Source: Methanosarcinales archaeon (GTDB lineage: Archaea; Halobacteriota; Methanosarcinia; Methanosarcinales; Methanocomedenaceae). From it: a DNA stretch of 13,286 bases. The translations under genes were made by a program, and so were the position numbers. Shown piece after piece: positions 6,152 to 13,286 of the stretch. The notes below the pieces were generated by a model. That model did not search any database, had not been told where the DNA came from, and saw only the letters and a list, made by a program, of their open reading frames with translations. Position 1 is the stretch's first letter; the number at the start of each line of letters is the position of its first letter. The DNA is taken from contig JAGLRT010000019.1 of assembly GCA_023136155.1 (NCBI GenBank), positions 1 through 13,286 on the forward strand, in the 5' to 3' direction.

Positions 6152-6211
6152 TGATGTTATTTACATTTGTAATATATAATTCATGAAAATCATACATGAC
6201 GTATAACATCA
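6152..6211 (+). promoter_or_regulatory. Promoter of the MoxR/VWA operon, TATA box framed by inverted repeats
   Basis: TAATATATAAT at 6170-6180 is a good TATA candidate, with predicted transcription start about 6200. It is framed by a perfect 9-bp inverted repeat, TGATGTTAT (6152-6160) and ATAACATCA (6203-6211). A smaller pair, TCATG (6181-6185) and CATGA (6195-6199), lies inside, and ACATTTGT is repeated at 6163-6170 and 6213-6220. The symmetry across the promoter suggests regulator binding. Another TATA-like run lies further up at 6092-6101. Confidence 0.4.
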
Positions 6212-6220
6212 GTAACATTT

Positions 6221-7105
6221 GTGGACTCTATGTACGACGATATTGAAAACATTTCCAGAAAATTTCACCGACACAGGCTATACTATAAACTGGCAGATTT
6301 CATCCTGTTCTTCCTGTTATTGTACATTATATCTTACTACCTGAACGTAGTAACATTCTTCTCGGGATACATGGAATACTATGTATTAGGTACTGTATCA
6401 CTTGACCAAATTATCGTGTTAGGGGTATCAGTCCTGGCGTCATCTGTGCTGGTTATAATATTGTACCTTACAAAGAGCAATATTGATACCATAGAGATGG
6501 TCGAGTCCAGATATGGATTGTTGAAAGAAAGGCTCCGGACTGCATGGGACTGCAGGGATGAAGATAACGTAGTGGCCACCGATCTGGTTGCACAGGTCAC
6601 AATCAGGCTCAGGGAGGTTGATGTTGGTTCTTTCCTGGACCGCAGGTATCTGGCTGGCAGACTGCTGATATCTGTTGTGCTGATGGCAGCGCTTATAGGA
6701 CTCTCTGCCTCTGACATACAATCAAATTTCACTCCAGAGGATATTACCACTATAATAGAAGAACTCGGTACAGAGATACCTGAAACCCTAACAGACCCTG
6801 AAAAATCACAAGCTGGCGGACTGGACGATGAGATTTTCGGAGAAACATCAGTGGCAAGCATTGAAGGTGAAAATGTGGAACTTGTCATAATCCCTGGACT
6901 GGGCACGGCCGTGACCATACGGCATGCAGGTGAGGAGGAGGATATCCAATTCGTGCCGTCACAGACATATCCTGTGGATATGGTTGCGTCTACTGCAGCC
7001 GATGAGAGTTACATGGCAATCCAGCAGATGTCAACTGGGGATAAGGACCTGATAATGGAATATGCTGTACATCATAGCAAACTTTTAAGTAATTACAGCA
7101 GTTGA
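6221..7105 (+). CDS. Three-helix membrane protein heading the MoxR operon
   Basis: I do not recognise a named family with confidence. The 294-residue protein has a charged cytosolic N-terminus, hydrophobic segments at about 26-48, 62-83 and 146-164, a cytosolic loop of about 60 residues rich in charged residues between the second and third, and a soluble acidic C-terminal half (about 165-294) that by the alternating pattern would face outside. Membrane proteins of this sort are common partners directly upstream of MoxR ATPases in archaea, so it may be a substrate, receptor or anchor for the complex. The start is GTG 6221; an in-frame ATG three codons later (6230) is an equal possibility, since no ribosome binding site is visible before either. 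Its stop is 29 bp before the preferred moxR ATG. Confidence 0.8.
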   Translation: MDSMYDDIENISRKFHRHRLYYKLADFILFFLLLYIISYYLNVVTFFSGYMEYYVLGTVSLDQIIVLGVSVLASSVLVIILYLTKSNIDTIEMVESRYGLLKERLRTAWDCRDEDNVVATDLVAQVTIRLREVDVGSFLDRRYLAGRLLISVVLMAALIGLSASDIQSNFTPEDITTIIEELGTEIPETLTDPEKSQAGGLDDEIFGETSVASIEGENVELVIIPGLGTAVTIRHAGEEEDIQFVPSQTYPVDMVASTAADESYMAIQQMSTGDKDLIMEYAVHHSKLLSNYSS

Positions 7106-7122
7106 AAAACAAATACGACAAA

Positions 7123-7129
7123 GTGAGGT
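7123..7129 (+). promoter_or_regulatory. Ribosome binding site deciding the MoxR start
   Basis: GTGAGGT lies five nt before ATG 7135. This favours that ATG over an in-frame TTG at 7102, which has no such site but would give a TTGA four-base overlap with the preceding stop. Confidence 0.6.
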
Positions 7130-7134
7130 ATAAA

Positions 7135-8109
7135 ATGATTAAAGATAGCCAAAACCTTTCAGATGCATACCGGCAATCTGGCGATACATTCAAATCAATC
7201 TTTGATGAGATAGGAAAAGTCGTGGTTGGACAGAAGGAAACAATAACTCATATATTGATAGCTATCCTGTGTGACAGCCACGCCCTTATCGAGAGCAATC
7301 CAGGACTGGGCAAGACACTCACTGTAAATACCCTCTCCCAGATACTTGGACTAAAGTTCAACAGGATACAGTGCACACCTGACCTGATGCCTTCTGACAT
7401 TATCGGTACATATGTGATAGAAGAAACGGGACGGGGTAAAGAGTTCAGGTTCGAACCAGGGCCGGTATTTGCGAATATTGTACTGGCAGATGAGATTAAC
7501 AGAGCGTCTCCCAAAACCCAGAGCGCAATGCTGGAAGCCATGCAGGAAAAGCAGGTCACAGTAGGTAACAATACCTATCCACTTGATAGGCCGTTCATGG
7601 TACTGGCCACCCAGAACCCTATCGAGATGGAAGGAACTTTCCCCCTGCCTGAAGCCCAGCTTGACAGGTTCCTGCTAAAGATCAAACTTGACTACCCTTC
7701 CTATGAAGAAGAAATGCAAATCGTGGACAGGTACACTGGCAATTTGAAAATCAGCATACATGAGGTAATGACACATGATACACTCCTGAAACTGCAGGGG
7801 CTTGTGCGTGATGTGCCTATTTCAGATGAAATGAAAAGTCGAGTTATCAAAATTGTGGAACGAACGCGAGAATATAATGAGTTTATTGAATACGGGGCAT
7901 CCCCCAGGGCCAGCATCGGGCTTATCCTTGCAGCTAAAGCAAGGGCATTGCTAAATGGGAACAATTTTGTCAGCGAAGAGGACATACAAGAAATGGCATA
8001 CCCTGTACTGCGACACCGTATTATGCTGAATTTCGAGTCTCAGCGCAAAGGGGTCACTCATGACCATGTAATTGACAAGATACTCAAACACGCCAAGCAT
8101 CTCTCATAG
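7135..8109 (+). CDS. MoxR-family AAA+ ATPase
   Basis: MoxR ATPases act as chaperone-like remodelling machines, usually on targets presented by VWA-domain partners encoded beside them. The 324-residue protein has Walker A SNPGLGKT (54-61), Walker B VLADE (116-120) followed by INRASPKTQ, the sensor 1 stretch LATQNPIEMEGTFPLPEAQ, the QLDRF arginine region, and the C-terminal GASPRA sensor 2 motif. All ATPase residues look intact, and length is normal for the family (about 310-350). The start is ATG 7135, supported by GTGAGGT; starting at TTG 7102 would add 11 residues. The gene lies 29 bp after the membrane protein and 27 bp before the DUF58 gene, so a single operon is likely. The subfamily and client cannot be read from sequence alone. 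Confidence 0.95.
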   Translation: MIKDSQNLSDAYRQSGDTFKSIFDEIGKVVVGQKETITHILIAILCDSHALIESNPGLGKTLTVNTLSQILGLKFNRIQCTPDLMPSDIIGTYVIEETGRGKEFRFEPGPVFANIVLADEINRASPKTQSAMLEAMQEKQVTVGNNTYPLDRPFMVLATQNPIEMEGTFPLPEAQLDRFLLKIKLDYPSYEEEMQIVDRYTGNLKISIHEVMTHDTLLKLQGLVRDVPISDEMKSRVIKIVERTREYNEFIEYGASPRASIGLILAAKARALLNGNNFVSEEDIQEMAYPVLRHRIMLNFESQRKGVTHDHVIDKILKHAKHLS

Positions 8110-8136
8110 ACAGAGGTTAATTTTACTCATCTCAAC

Positions 8137-8994
8137 ATGATCTCTACCGAATTCCTCCGTGAACTTGACAGATTTACTTTTGCAGCACGTAAGAGGATAT
8201 CTGGCCAATATACAGGAGCCCGCCGTTCCACAAAAGTAGGTCGGGGTACAGATGCTTATGGATTCCGTGAATATGAAAAGGGAGACGATTTCAGGACAAT
8301 TGACTGGAAAGTGTATGCACGTACAGAAAAACTGTATATCAGGCAGTTCGAGGAATACAAAGACCTGACAACCCATATACTGACGGATGTTAGCGGAAGT
8401 ATGGACTATCCGGATGAAGGACTAAAGAAATTCGACTATGCATGTATGATGGCTGTGGGTTTCGCTTATCTGGTCATGCGGGAGAATGAAAAGTTCGCAA
8501 TATCAACATTCAGTGACAGTATCGATATATCAAAACCAGACAGAGGAAAGGGTAATTTAATGCTTAATATAGACCAGCTAAATGACATTGTGCCGCATGG
8601 TACTACGGATTTTGGCAGGGCAATGGAGCAGTACAGCAAGACAATACACTCAAAATCAAGAGTGATAGTCATTTCAGACCTTCTTATGCCACTTGATGAG
8701 ATCAGGCAGGCCTTATACCGCCTGGGACACCATGACCTCATTGTTATACAGGTGCTTGACCCGGCAGAGTTACTGTTGCCTGAATTAGGTGCAGTGAAAC
8801 TGCAGGATATTGAGACCTCTGATAAAATGTTCACTGATATCAATTCAAGATATGTCTCTGACTACCAACTTGAAGTTGACTCGCACATAGAATCCATCAA
8901 GACCGAGTGCAACCGGATGAATGCCGAATTTTTTTCATTCAGGACCGATTTGCCTATTTTTGAGGCAATTTACAGGACCATTCACGGGAGATGA
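8137..8994 (+). CDS. DUF58 domain protein with VWA fold
   Basis: DUF58 proteins are the usual soluble partners of MoxR ATPases and are thought to act as metal-dependent adaptors. The 285-residue protein carries the DUF58 signature GTDAYGFREYEKGDDFR (37-53) followed by IDWKVYAR, then a VWA-type domain with intact MIDAS first motif DVSGSM (84-89), a threonine in HGTTDF and VIVISDL as the later MIDAS strand. No membrane segment is seen, unlike many bacterial DUF58 proteins that carry N-terminal helices, so it should be cytosolic. ATG 8137 is the only usable start, since a stop lies ten codons upstream. The nearest SD-like GAGGT is 19 nt away, so translation may be coupled to moxR. It ends 5 bp before the next gene. 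Confidence 0.92.
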   Translation: MISTEFLRELDRFTFAARKRISGQYTGARRSTKVGRGTDAYGFREYEKGDDFRTIDWKVYARTEKLYIRQFEEYKDLTTHILTDVSGSMDYPDEGLKKFDYACMMAVGFAYLVMRENEKFAISTFSDSIDISKPDRGKGNLMLNIDQLNDIVPHGTTDFGRAMEQYSKTIHSKSRVIVISDLLMPLDEIRQALYRLGHHDLIVIQVLDPAELLLPELGAVKLQDIETSDKMFTDINSRYVSDYQLEVDSHIESIKTECNRMNAEFFSFRTDLPIFEAIYRTIHGR

Positions 8995-8999
8995 AGTGA

Positions 9000-10859
9000 T
9001 TGGCCATACCTGATATTTTACTATCCAACCCGCTGGGACTGCTGGCACTGGCAAGTATCATTCCGCTGATTATATTGTACCTGCTGCGCCCCAAAACAAT
9101 GAACATGAATGTACCGTCATTTCTCTTCTTTTTGAAGCGCCGGCAGCAACGCAACAAACTGTCATTGCTGTTACAAAAAATCATCCGTGACCCCATGTTC
9201 CTTATCCAGTTACTGATACTGTTACTGCTCAGCACTGCCATTGCAGCTCCTTATATCATGGAAGAGAGGGTATCGGGCCAGCACACAGTGATAGTTATCG
9301 ACAACTCTGCCAGCATGCAGGCAGGGGGCAGGCTGGATACTGCTAAAGAACTTGCAGCAGGACGGTTGTCTACAGTTAATAGCGTTGTATGGGCACAGAA
9401 CGTGCCGGTAATGGCACTGAAAGAAGCCGACCGTACCAATGCTGCTGAGATTATAGACCTGACACCCCAGCGGGCAGTAACCTCGGACCTGGCCGCAGCA
9501 ACCACTTATGCTAAACGTTTGGCCGGGCCGGGGGGAACAATCATCGTATTTTCTGACTTTGCCAGCTGGAGCGGAGATGACCCGCTGGTGGCAAAGGGAC
9601 TGGCAGAACAGGATGGTGTGCGCGTGGAGTTCGTACAGGTGGCTGAAGCCAGTGGTAATATTGGGATTGTAAATGGCTGGCTGGATGTGGAACAAGGTGA
9701 TTATACATTGAACCTGGCTATCAGGAACTTCGATGATAAGAAAAAGACAGTTGCCTTTGATGTACGAACCGGAAGTGATAAAAGAAGCGGTTCACTTTCC
9801 ATTCCGGCGCACAGCACCCGTGCATATATTGTACCTGACCTGCAAACTGGAATAACTAAAGTATCCATTTCTAACGGCGGTGCGCTCAGCCTGGATGATA
9901 CTGCCTACTTATATATTCCGTCCGCCGCAGGCGGACGTGTGCTGTTGGTGGATTCCAGGAATGAGCCCCCGACCGGAATCGCACTTAGCCTCTTGCCTGT
10001 GTCAGTCCGGCACACCACCACCCTGCCCGGCAATCTTTCTGACTATGGTGTGGTGATACTGGGAAGTGTGGACAATAACTCCCTTGGCCCGAATGCTGCC
10101 AAGGCCCTTGGTAATTTTGTAAAGAGCGGCGGCACGCTCATTGCCACAGCATCTGTGGGATCTATGGGACTTGCCAACCTGGACAGCAGTTTGCTGCCGA
10201 TTGACATCATAGGTATGTCCAATGAAACTGACTTGAAAATGATCTCAGAGAGTCCCCTCACCAGCAGCATTCCACTCAGTGATATTGAAGTGGTGCGACA
10301 TATCCGCGGCACAGCACCGGATACCGCCACTGTACTTATGGAAGGGTTAGACGGGGCACCCATGCTTTCCCACTGGCGGCGGGGTGAGGGTACAGTGATA
10401 TACCTGGGACTGAATGATATTACCGGGGATGATGCCTGGTCAGGTTTCAATACCATGCCCCAATTCCCGCTATTCTGGAAGCAGATGCTGGACTGGACAG
10501 GTGGCACTTATGTGGATGAATACAATGTCAGGACAGGGAGCGTGTTAAGGCTGCCCGCACAGCAGACCATTACCAATCCCGACGGCACTACACAGACCAC
10601 TTCTAATTTATGGGTTGACCAATCCGGCCTGTACTACATTGGAGAACAGGTAATGGCTGCAAACCTCTATGATGCAGAGGAATCTGATGTGGATCATATC
10701 TCTATTGACGCTTCTTCTACCTCTAGCCGGTACACCGAAAGACCTGAAGTAATCCGCAGCGAGGTCAAAAAAGATTTGAGTCCATACATTATCTGGATGG
10801 TACTGGGATTATTATTGCTTGAACTTATTATAATCCTGCGCAGGAGGGAACTGTTCTGA
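9000..10859 (+). CDS. BatA-like membrane protein with N-terminal BatA domain and VWA domain
   Basis: The 619-residue protein begins with the BatA-type N-terminal module: a helix at about 11-29, the LLRPKTMNMNVPSFLFFLKR stretch (28-47) typical of these proteins, and a second helix at about 66-86. A VWA domain follows with MIDAS motif DNSASM (101-106) and IIVFSDFASW. Next comes a beta-rich segment, then a glutamine-amidotransferase-like Rossmann region (GRVLLVDSRNEPP, YGVVILGS, FVKSGGTLIAT) without an evident catalytic cysteine, and a C-terminal helix (about 595-612) ending in RRRELF. Together these suggest a membrane anchor with a large extracytoplasmic or cytosolic body, probably a partner of the MoxR ATPase. 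The start is TTG 9000, 5 bp after the DUF58 stop, with GGAG nine nt upstream; no ATG competes. A GC-rich hairpin sits inside the gene at 9919-9937. Confidence 0.88.
   Translation: MAIPDILLSNPLGLLALASIIPLIILYLLRPKTMNMNVPSFLFFLKRRQQRNKLSLLLQKIIRDPMFLIQLLILLLLSTAIAAPYIMEERVSGQHTVIVIDNSASMQAGGRLDTAKELAAGRLSTVNSVVWAQNVPVMALKEADRTNAAEIIDLTPQRAVTSDLAAATTYAKRLAGPGGTIIVFSDFASWSGDDPLVAKGLAEQDGVRVEFVQVAEASGNIGIVNGWLDVEQGDYTLNLAIRNFDDKKKTVAFDVRTGSDKRSGSLSIPAHSTRAYIVPDLQTGITKVSISNGGALSLDDTAYLYIPSAAGGRVLLVDSRNEPPTGIALSLLPVSVRHTTTLPGNLSDYGVVILGSVDNNSLGPNAAKALGNFVKSGGTLIATASVGSMGLANLDSSLLPIDIIGMSNETDLKMISESPLTSSIPLSDIEVVRHIRGTAPDTATVLMEGLDGAPMLSHWRRGEGTVIYLGLNDITGDDAWSGFNTMPQFPLFWKQMLDWTGGTYVDEYNVRTGSVLRLPAQQTITNPDGTTQTTSNLWVDQSGLYYIGEQVMAANLYDAEESDVDHISIDASSTSSRYTERPEVIRSEVKKDLSPYIIWMVLGLLLLELIIILRRRELF
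9919..9937. repeat. GC-rich perfect hairpin inside the BatA-like gene
   Basis: CGTCCGCC and GGCGGACG flank a GCA loop, an 8-bp perfect stem much richer in GC than the surrounding gene. It encodes the linker SAAGGR just before the amidotransferase-like region. It may be chance, a small dispersed palindrome that entered a tolerant linker, or a pause site. Confidence 0.35.
10843..10858 (+). promoter_or_regulatory. Ribosome binding site and CTG start in a CTGA overlap
   Basis: GGAGG (10843-10847) is followed after eight nt by CTG (10856-10858), whose last two bases plus the next A form the TGA stop of the BatA-like gene. This is the geometry of the common ATGA overlap with C in place of A. Confidence 0.6.
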
Positions 10860-13286
10860 TAGTTTTTGAACACCTCTATTACCTGCTGGCCATAATCCCG
10901 GTGGTAGCTGTTGGCTGGCTGCTCATACACAAAGGTGCCAAAAACGTGCTTATATTTAGCCGCACCCTTATCGTGGCACTGCTGATAACGGCTCTGGCAG
11001 GACCCTATTATCCCATCATCACAACAGAACTCGATGATACGCCTTCCATCACTGTGCTTTCAGATGAAACACACAGTATGGATCTATTCGAGAAAGAAGC
11101 AGCACTGGAGATTTATGACATGCTGCTACAGCAAAACCCGGCCCGAATAGAGATAATGCAGGGAATACGCTCAGACATTGGTGACGAGGTTGTTGCATCA
11201 TCCATTGGCGGTGACCACATTATTGTGGTATCGGATGGAAACAACAATTTCGGCAAGGAACTGGGCGAGAGCATTGATTTTGTCTCAGGTACAGGTACCA
11301 GTGTATATGCGGTAACCCGGCAACCCATGGACAACGACCTGAGTGTACAGATTACCGGGGCCAAAACGGCAGTGCTTGGTAACGAAAATTTGTTGGGTAT
11401 TGAGGTCAGGCAGGCAGGGGGCCAGGTAGATTATAAACTTGATATTATGGTTGATGGGAAAACGGAACATAGTGAGACCATTAGTCAGACCAGCGTAATG
11501 AAGACTGTTAGTTTTTCAAATACGTTCTACTCCCTAGGTCCCCATGTTGTCACAGCCGAAATAACATCAAAGGACGACCTGCGCCCGGACAACAATGTAT
11601 TCAAAAAGACAATATACGTTGTGCCAAAACCAAGGATTTTATTTGTCACATTAGATACAAAATCACCTCTACTTCAGGTACTTAAGGGCCTGTATGACCT
11701 AGACACCGCCTCCACACCAGACGGCATCAACCTATCAGATTACAAGGCTGTGGTGCTGGACAACCTCAATGAAGGGCGCATATCTGTTGATACTATGGAT
11801 AACCTGAGAGAGTATGTAGCCGAGGGCGGTGGATTGATGGTAGTGGGTGGAGACAACAGTTATGATAAGGGGGATTACCTTGGCAGTGAACTTGAAAGTG
11901 TACTGCCTGTTGAGTCATATGCCAGTGCCTATGCTGGCAGCGTGAACGTAGTGCTGGTACTGGATATTAGTGGCAGCATCGATGCTTATGAGGCAATGGA
12001 CGATGAGAAGGCCATGGCTATTAACCTGTTGCATGGAATGGGCAGGGATACTAATTTAGGTGTAGTGGCTTTCGGAGGAAATGCAGTAGAGGTCAGCGAC
12101 GGTTTGTTGCCTCTGTCCAGCCACGCCAATCGCGATGCACTGGTGGATAGAGTATCAAAACTGAGAACCGGACATGGCGGCACGTCCATTGATGAAGGTA
12201 TTACCATAGCAAACGAGATGCTTGACAATACCAACGGCAAGAAATACATGCTTGTATTCTCTGACGGGGCTGTGAAGGATAGTTTTGAGGATAGCAAGTC
12301 AGTCATTTCAGGCATGGATACCACTGATATTGAAATTACATTTGTGATGATAAAGACCAATGTGGTTATAGAACGGGAGGTGAAGACTGACAATAACAAG
12401 GGTGAATATTTCTTCAAAGTACTTGCCGACCGTGTTGGCGGGGATTTCATTCAACTTGAACCGTACCAGCGGCTAGACATGACATTCGGCCAGGAATCCC
12501 CTGACCTGCCCGAAGGCGGTCCCGATGCTTATGCAATCGTCCGCCTGGACGAAGAGCACTTCATCACGCGCTACCAGAACATCACGGGCAGTATCTCTGG
12601 TTATAACGACGTGACCCAAAAAGTGGGTGCTACTCGGCTGGTCACCACCAGCATGGGCAAGCCTGTGGTCACATCATGGCAGTTCGGGCTGGGCAGAGTG
12701 GTGGCTCTTAGCACTGACAACGGTAACTTGTGGTCTGGCGGTTTGGGCGGTCTGTATTCTGGCGAGAACGCACGGTTGCTGCCCAGTATGATCAACTGGG
12801 CTGTGGGAGACCCCAGACCAGATGATGGACTTGTGGTCTTTTCCAGTGACTTGTTCCTTGGTTCCCCTGGTACTATAACTATACGAAGCGATGAAATGCC
12901 TGATGTAACATTCAATGGACTGGACATACCTGTCATCCAGACCGAAGAGCGGACATTCGAAGGAGTTATCGAACCAAGCGAAAAAGGTGTGTTGCCACTT
13001 GAGGTTTCAATAGACGAGGTCACATTGGAGGATATTGCAGCTGTCAATTACCCACTGGAATACAAAGATGTGGGCAACAATCCCGAATTACTTGAAGCCG
13101 TTAAACGAAACGGCGGCGGGGTATATACAATGGAGCAGGTACGGTCTATGCTCTTTAACGATATCAGGGATAATTCGGTTATAACCACCGTAAAACATGG
13201 GAGCTTGGGTTGGATTCCTTTGCTGGTGGCGCTACTTATCTTCCTTATAGAAGTGATTATGAGAACTGCTAAAGGGATAGTCAAAA
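10856..13286 (+). CDS. Membrane protein with two VWA-like regions and a glutamine-amidotransferase-like region, 3' end cut by window
   Basis: The frame is open from 10856 to the right edge, at least 810 residues. Two helices (about 7-24 and 36-53) open the protein. A first VWA-like region follows (about 63-157) with a weak MIDAS motif, DETHS (70-74), and HIIVVSDG. After a beta-sandwich region comes an amidotransferase-like fold (about 259-350: RILFVTLD, YKAVVLDN, VAEGGGLMVVGG), then GDYLGSELESVLPV leading into a complete VWA domain with DISGSI (370-375), GGTSIDEGI and MLVFSDG. A final helix (about 783-803) lies just before the edge, so little is missing. The inferred start is CTG 10856, behind an optimal GGAGG and overlapping the previous stop. 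The first conventional in-frame codon, GTG 10901, would cut off most of the first helix. It is probably the last or near-last partner in the MoxR operon. Confidence 0.85.
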   Translation, partial: MIVFEHLYYLLAIIPVVAVGWLLIHKGAKNVLIFSRTLIVALLITALAGPYYPIITTELDDTPSITVLSDETHSMDLFEKEAALEIYDMLLQQNPARIEIMQGIRSDIGDEVVASSIGGDHIIVVSDGNNNFGKELGESIDFVSGTGTSVYAVTRQPMDNDLSVQITGAKTAVLGNENLLGIEVRQAGGQVDYKLDIMVDGKTEHSETISQTSVMKTVSFSNTFYSLGPHVVTAEITSKDDLRPDNNVFKKTIYVVPKPRILFVTLDTKSPLLQVLKGLYDLDTASTPDGINLSDYKAVVLDNLNEGRISVDTMDNLREYVAEGGGLMVVGGDNSYDKGDYLGSELESVLPVESYASAYAGSVNVVLVLDISGSIDAYEAMDDEKAMAINLLHGMGRDTNLGVVAFGGNAVEVSDGLLPLSSHANRDALVDRVSKLRTGHGGTSIDEGITIANEMLDNTNGKKYMLVFSDGAVKDSFEDSKSVISGMDTTDIEITFVMIKTNVVIEREVKTDNNKGEYFFKVLADRVGGDFIQLEPYQRLDMTFGQESPDLPEGGPDAYAIVRLDEEHFITRYQNITGSISGYNDVTQKVGATRLVTTSMGKPVVTSWQFGLGRVVALSTDNGNLWSGGLGGLYSGENARLLPSMINWAVGDPRPDDGLVVFSSDLFLGSPGTITIRSDEMPDVTFNGLDIPVIQTEERTFEGVIEPSEKGVLPLEVSIDEVTLEDIAAVNYPLEYKDVGNNPELLEAVKRNGGGVYTMEQVRSMLFNDIRDNSVITTVKHGSLGWIPLLVALLIFLIEVIMRTAKGIVK

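Noticed and set aside
12601..13284. Minus-strand open frames under the last gene
   Set aside because: Antisense to the plus-strand membrane VWA protein, whose frame runs unbroken with clear domains.

Overview
This 13.3 kb window looks like chromosome from a euryarchaeon of the Methanosarcinales or a close methanotrophic (ANME-2-like) relative. Clues are a two-subunit type GMP synthase subunit B (GuaAB), the archaeosine enzyme RaSEA, an archaeal KptA, a DUF1699 protein (a family I associate with Methanosarcinales), TATA-box promoters in AT-rich spacers, and an ADP-forming acyl-CoA synthetase. The lineage is inferred from gene content, not from a marker gene. I see no rRNA, tRNA, CRISPR array, transposase or integrase gene.

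Layout. (1) Positions 1-2134, minus strand: a two-gene operon in which a Glu/Leu/Phe/Val dehydrogenase-family gene is followed 14 bp later by the alpha part of an ADP-forming acyl-CoA synthetase, which runs off the left edge. The dehydrogenase lacks the stretch that normally carries the substrate-binding and catalytic lysines. (2) 2135-2384: a divergent spacer with an 18-bp perfect palindrome and a 145-bp non-coding element bounded by 18-bp inverted repeats (MITE-like). (3) 2385-5451, plus strand: three separately promoted housekeeping genes, kptA (RNA 2'-phosphotransferase), guaAB (GMP synthase ATP-pyrophosphatase subunit) and the radical SAM enzyme RaSEA. The 390-bp spacer between kptA and guaAB contains two conspicuous hairpins. 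(4) 5518-5907, minus strand: a DUF1699 gene with a duplicated TATA-type element. (5) 6221 to the right edge, plus strand: a tight operon of a three-helix membrane protein, a MoxR-type AAA+ ATPase, a DUF58 protein with a von Willebrand A (VWA) domain, a BatA-like membrane VWA protein, and a large membrane protein with two VWA-like regions and a glutamine-amidotransferase-like region, cut by the right edge.

The last operon is the main system. It has the classic MoxR/VWA arrangement: a cytosolic ATPase, a soluble MIDAS adaptor and membrane-anchored MIDAS proteins that probably act together in maturing or remodelling a membrane or cell-surface target, which is unknown here. Several of its genes use weak start codons. 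The last appears to start with CTG in a four-base CTGA overlap behind an optimal ribosome binding site. That is why no conventional ATG/GTG/TTG start near its 5' end explains it.
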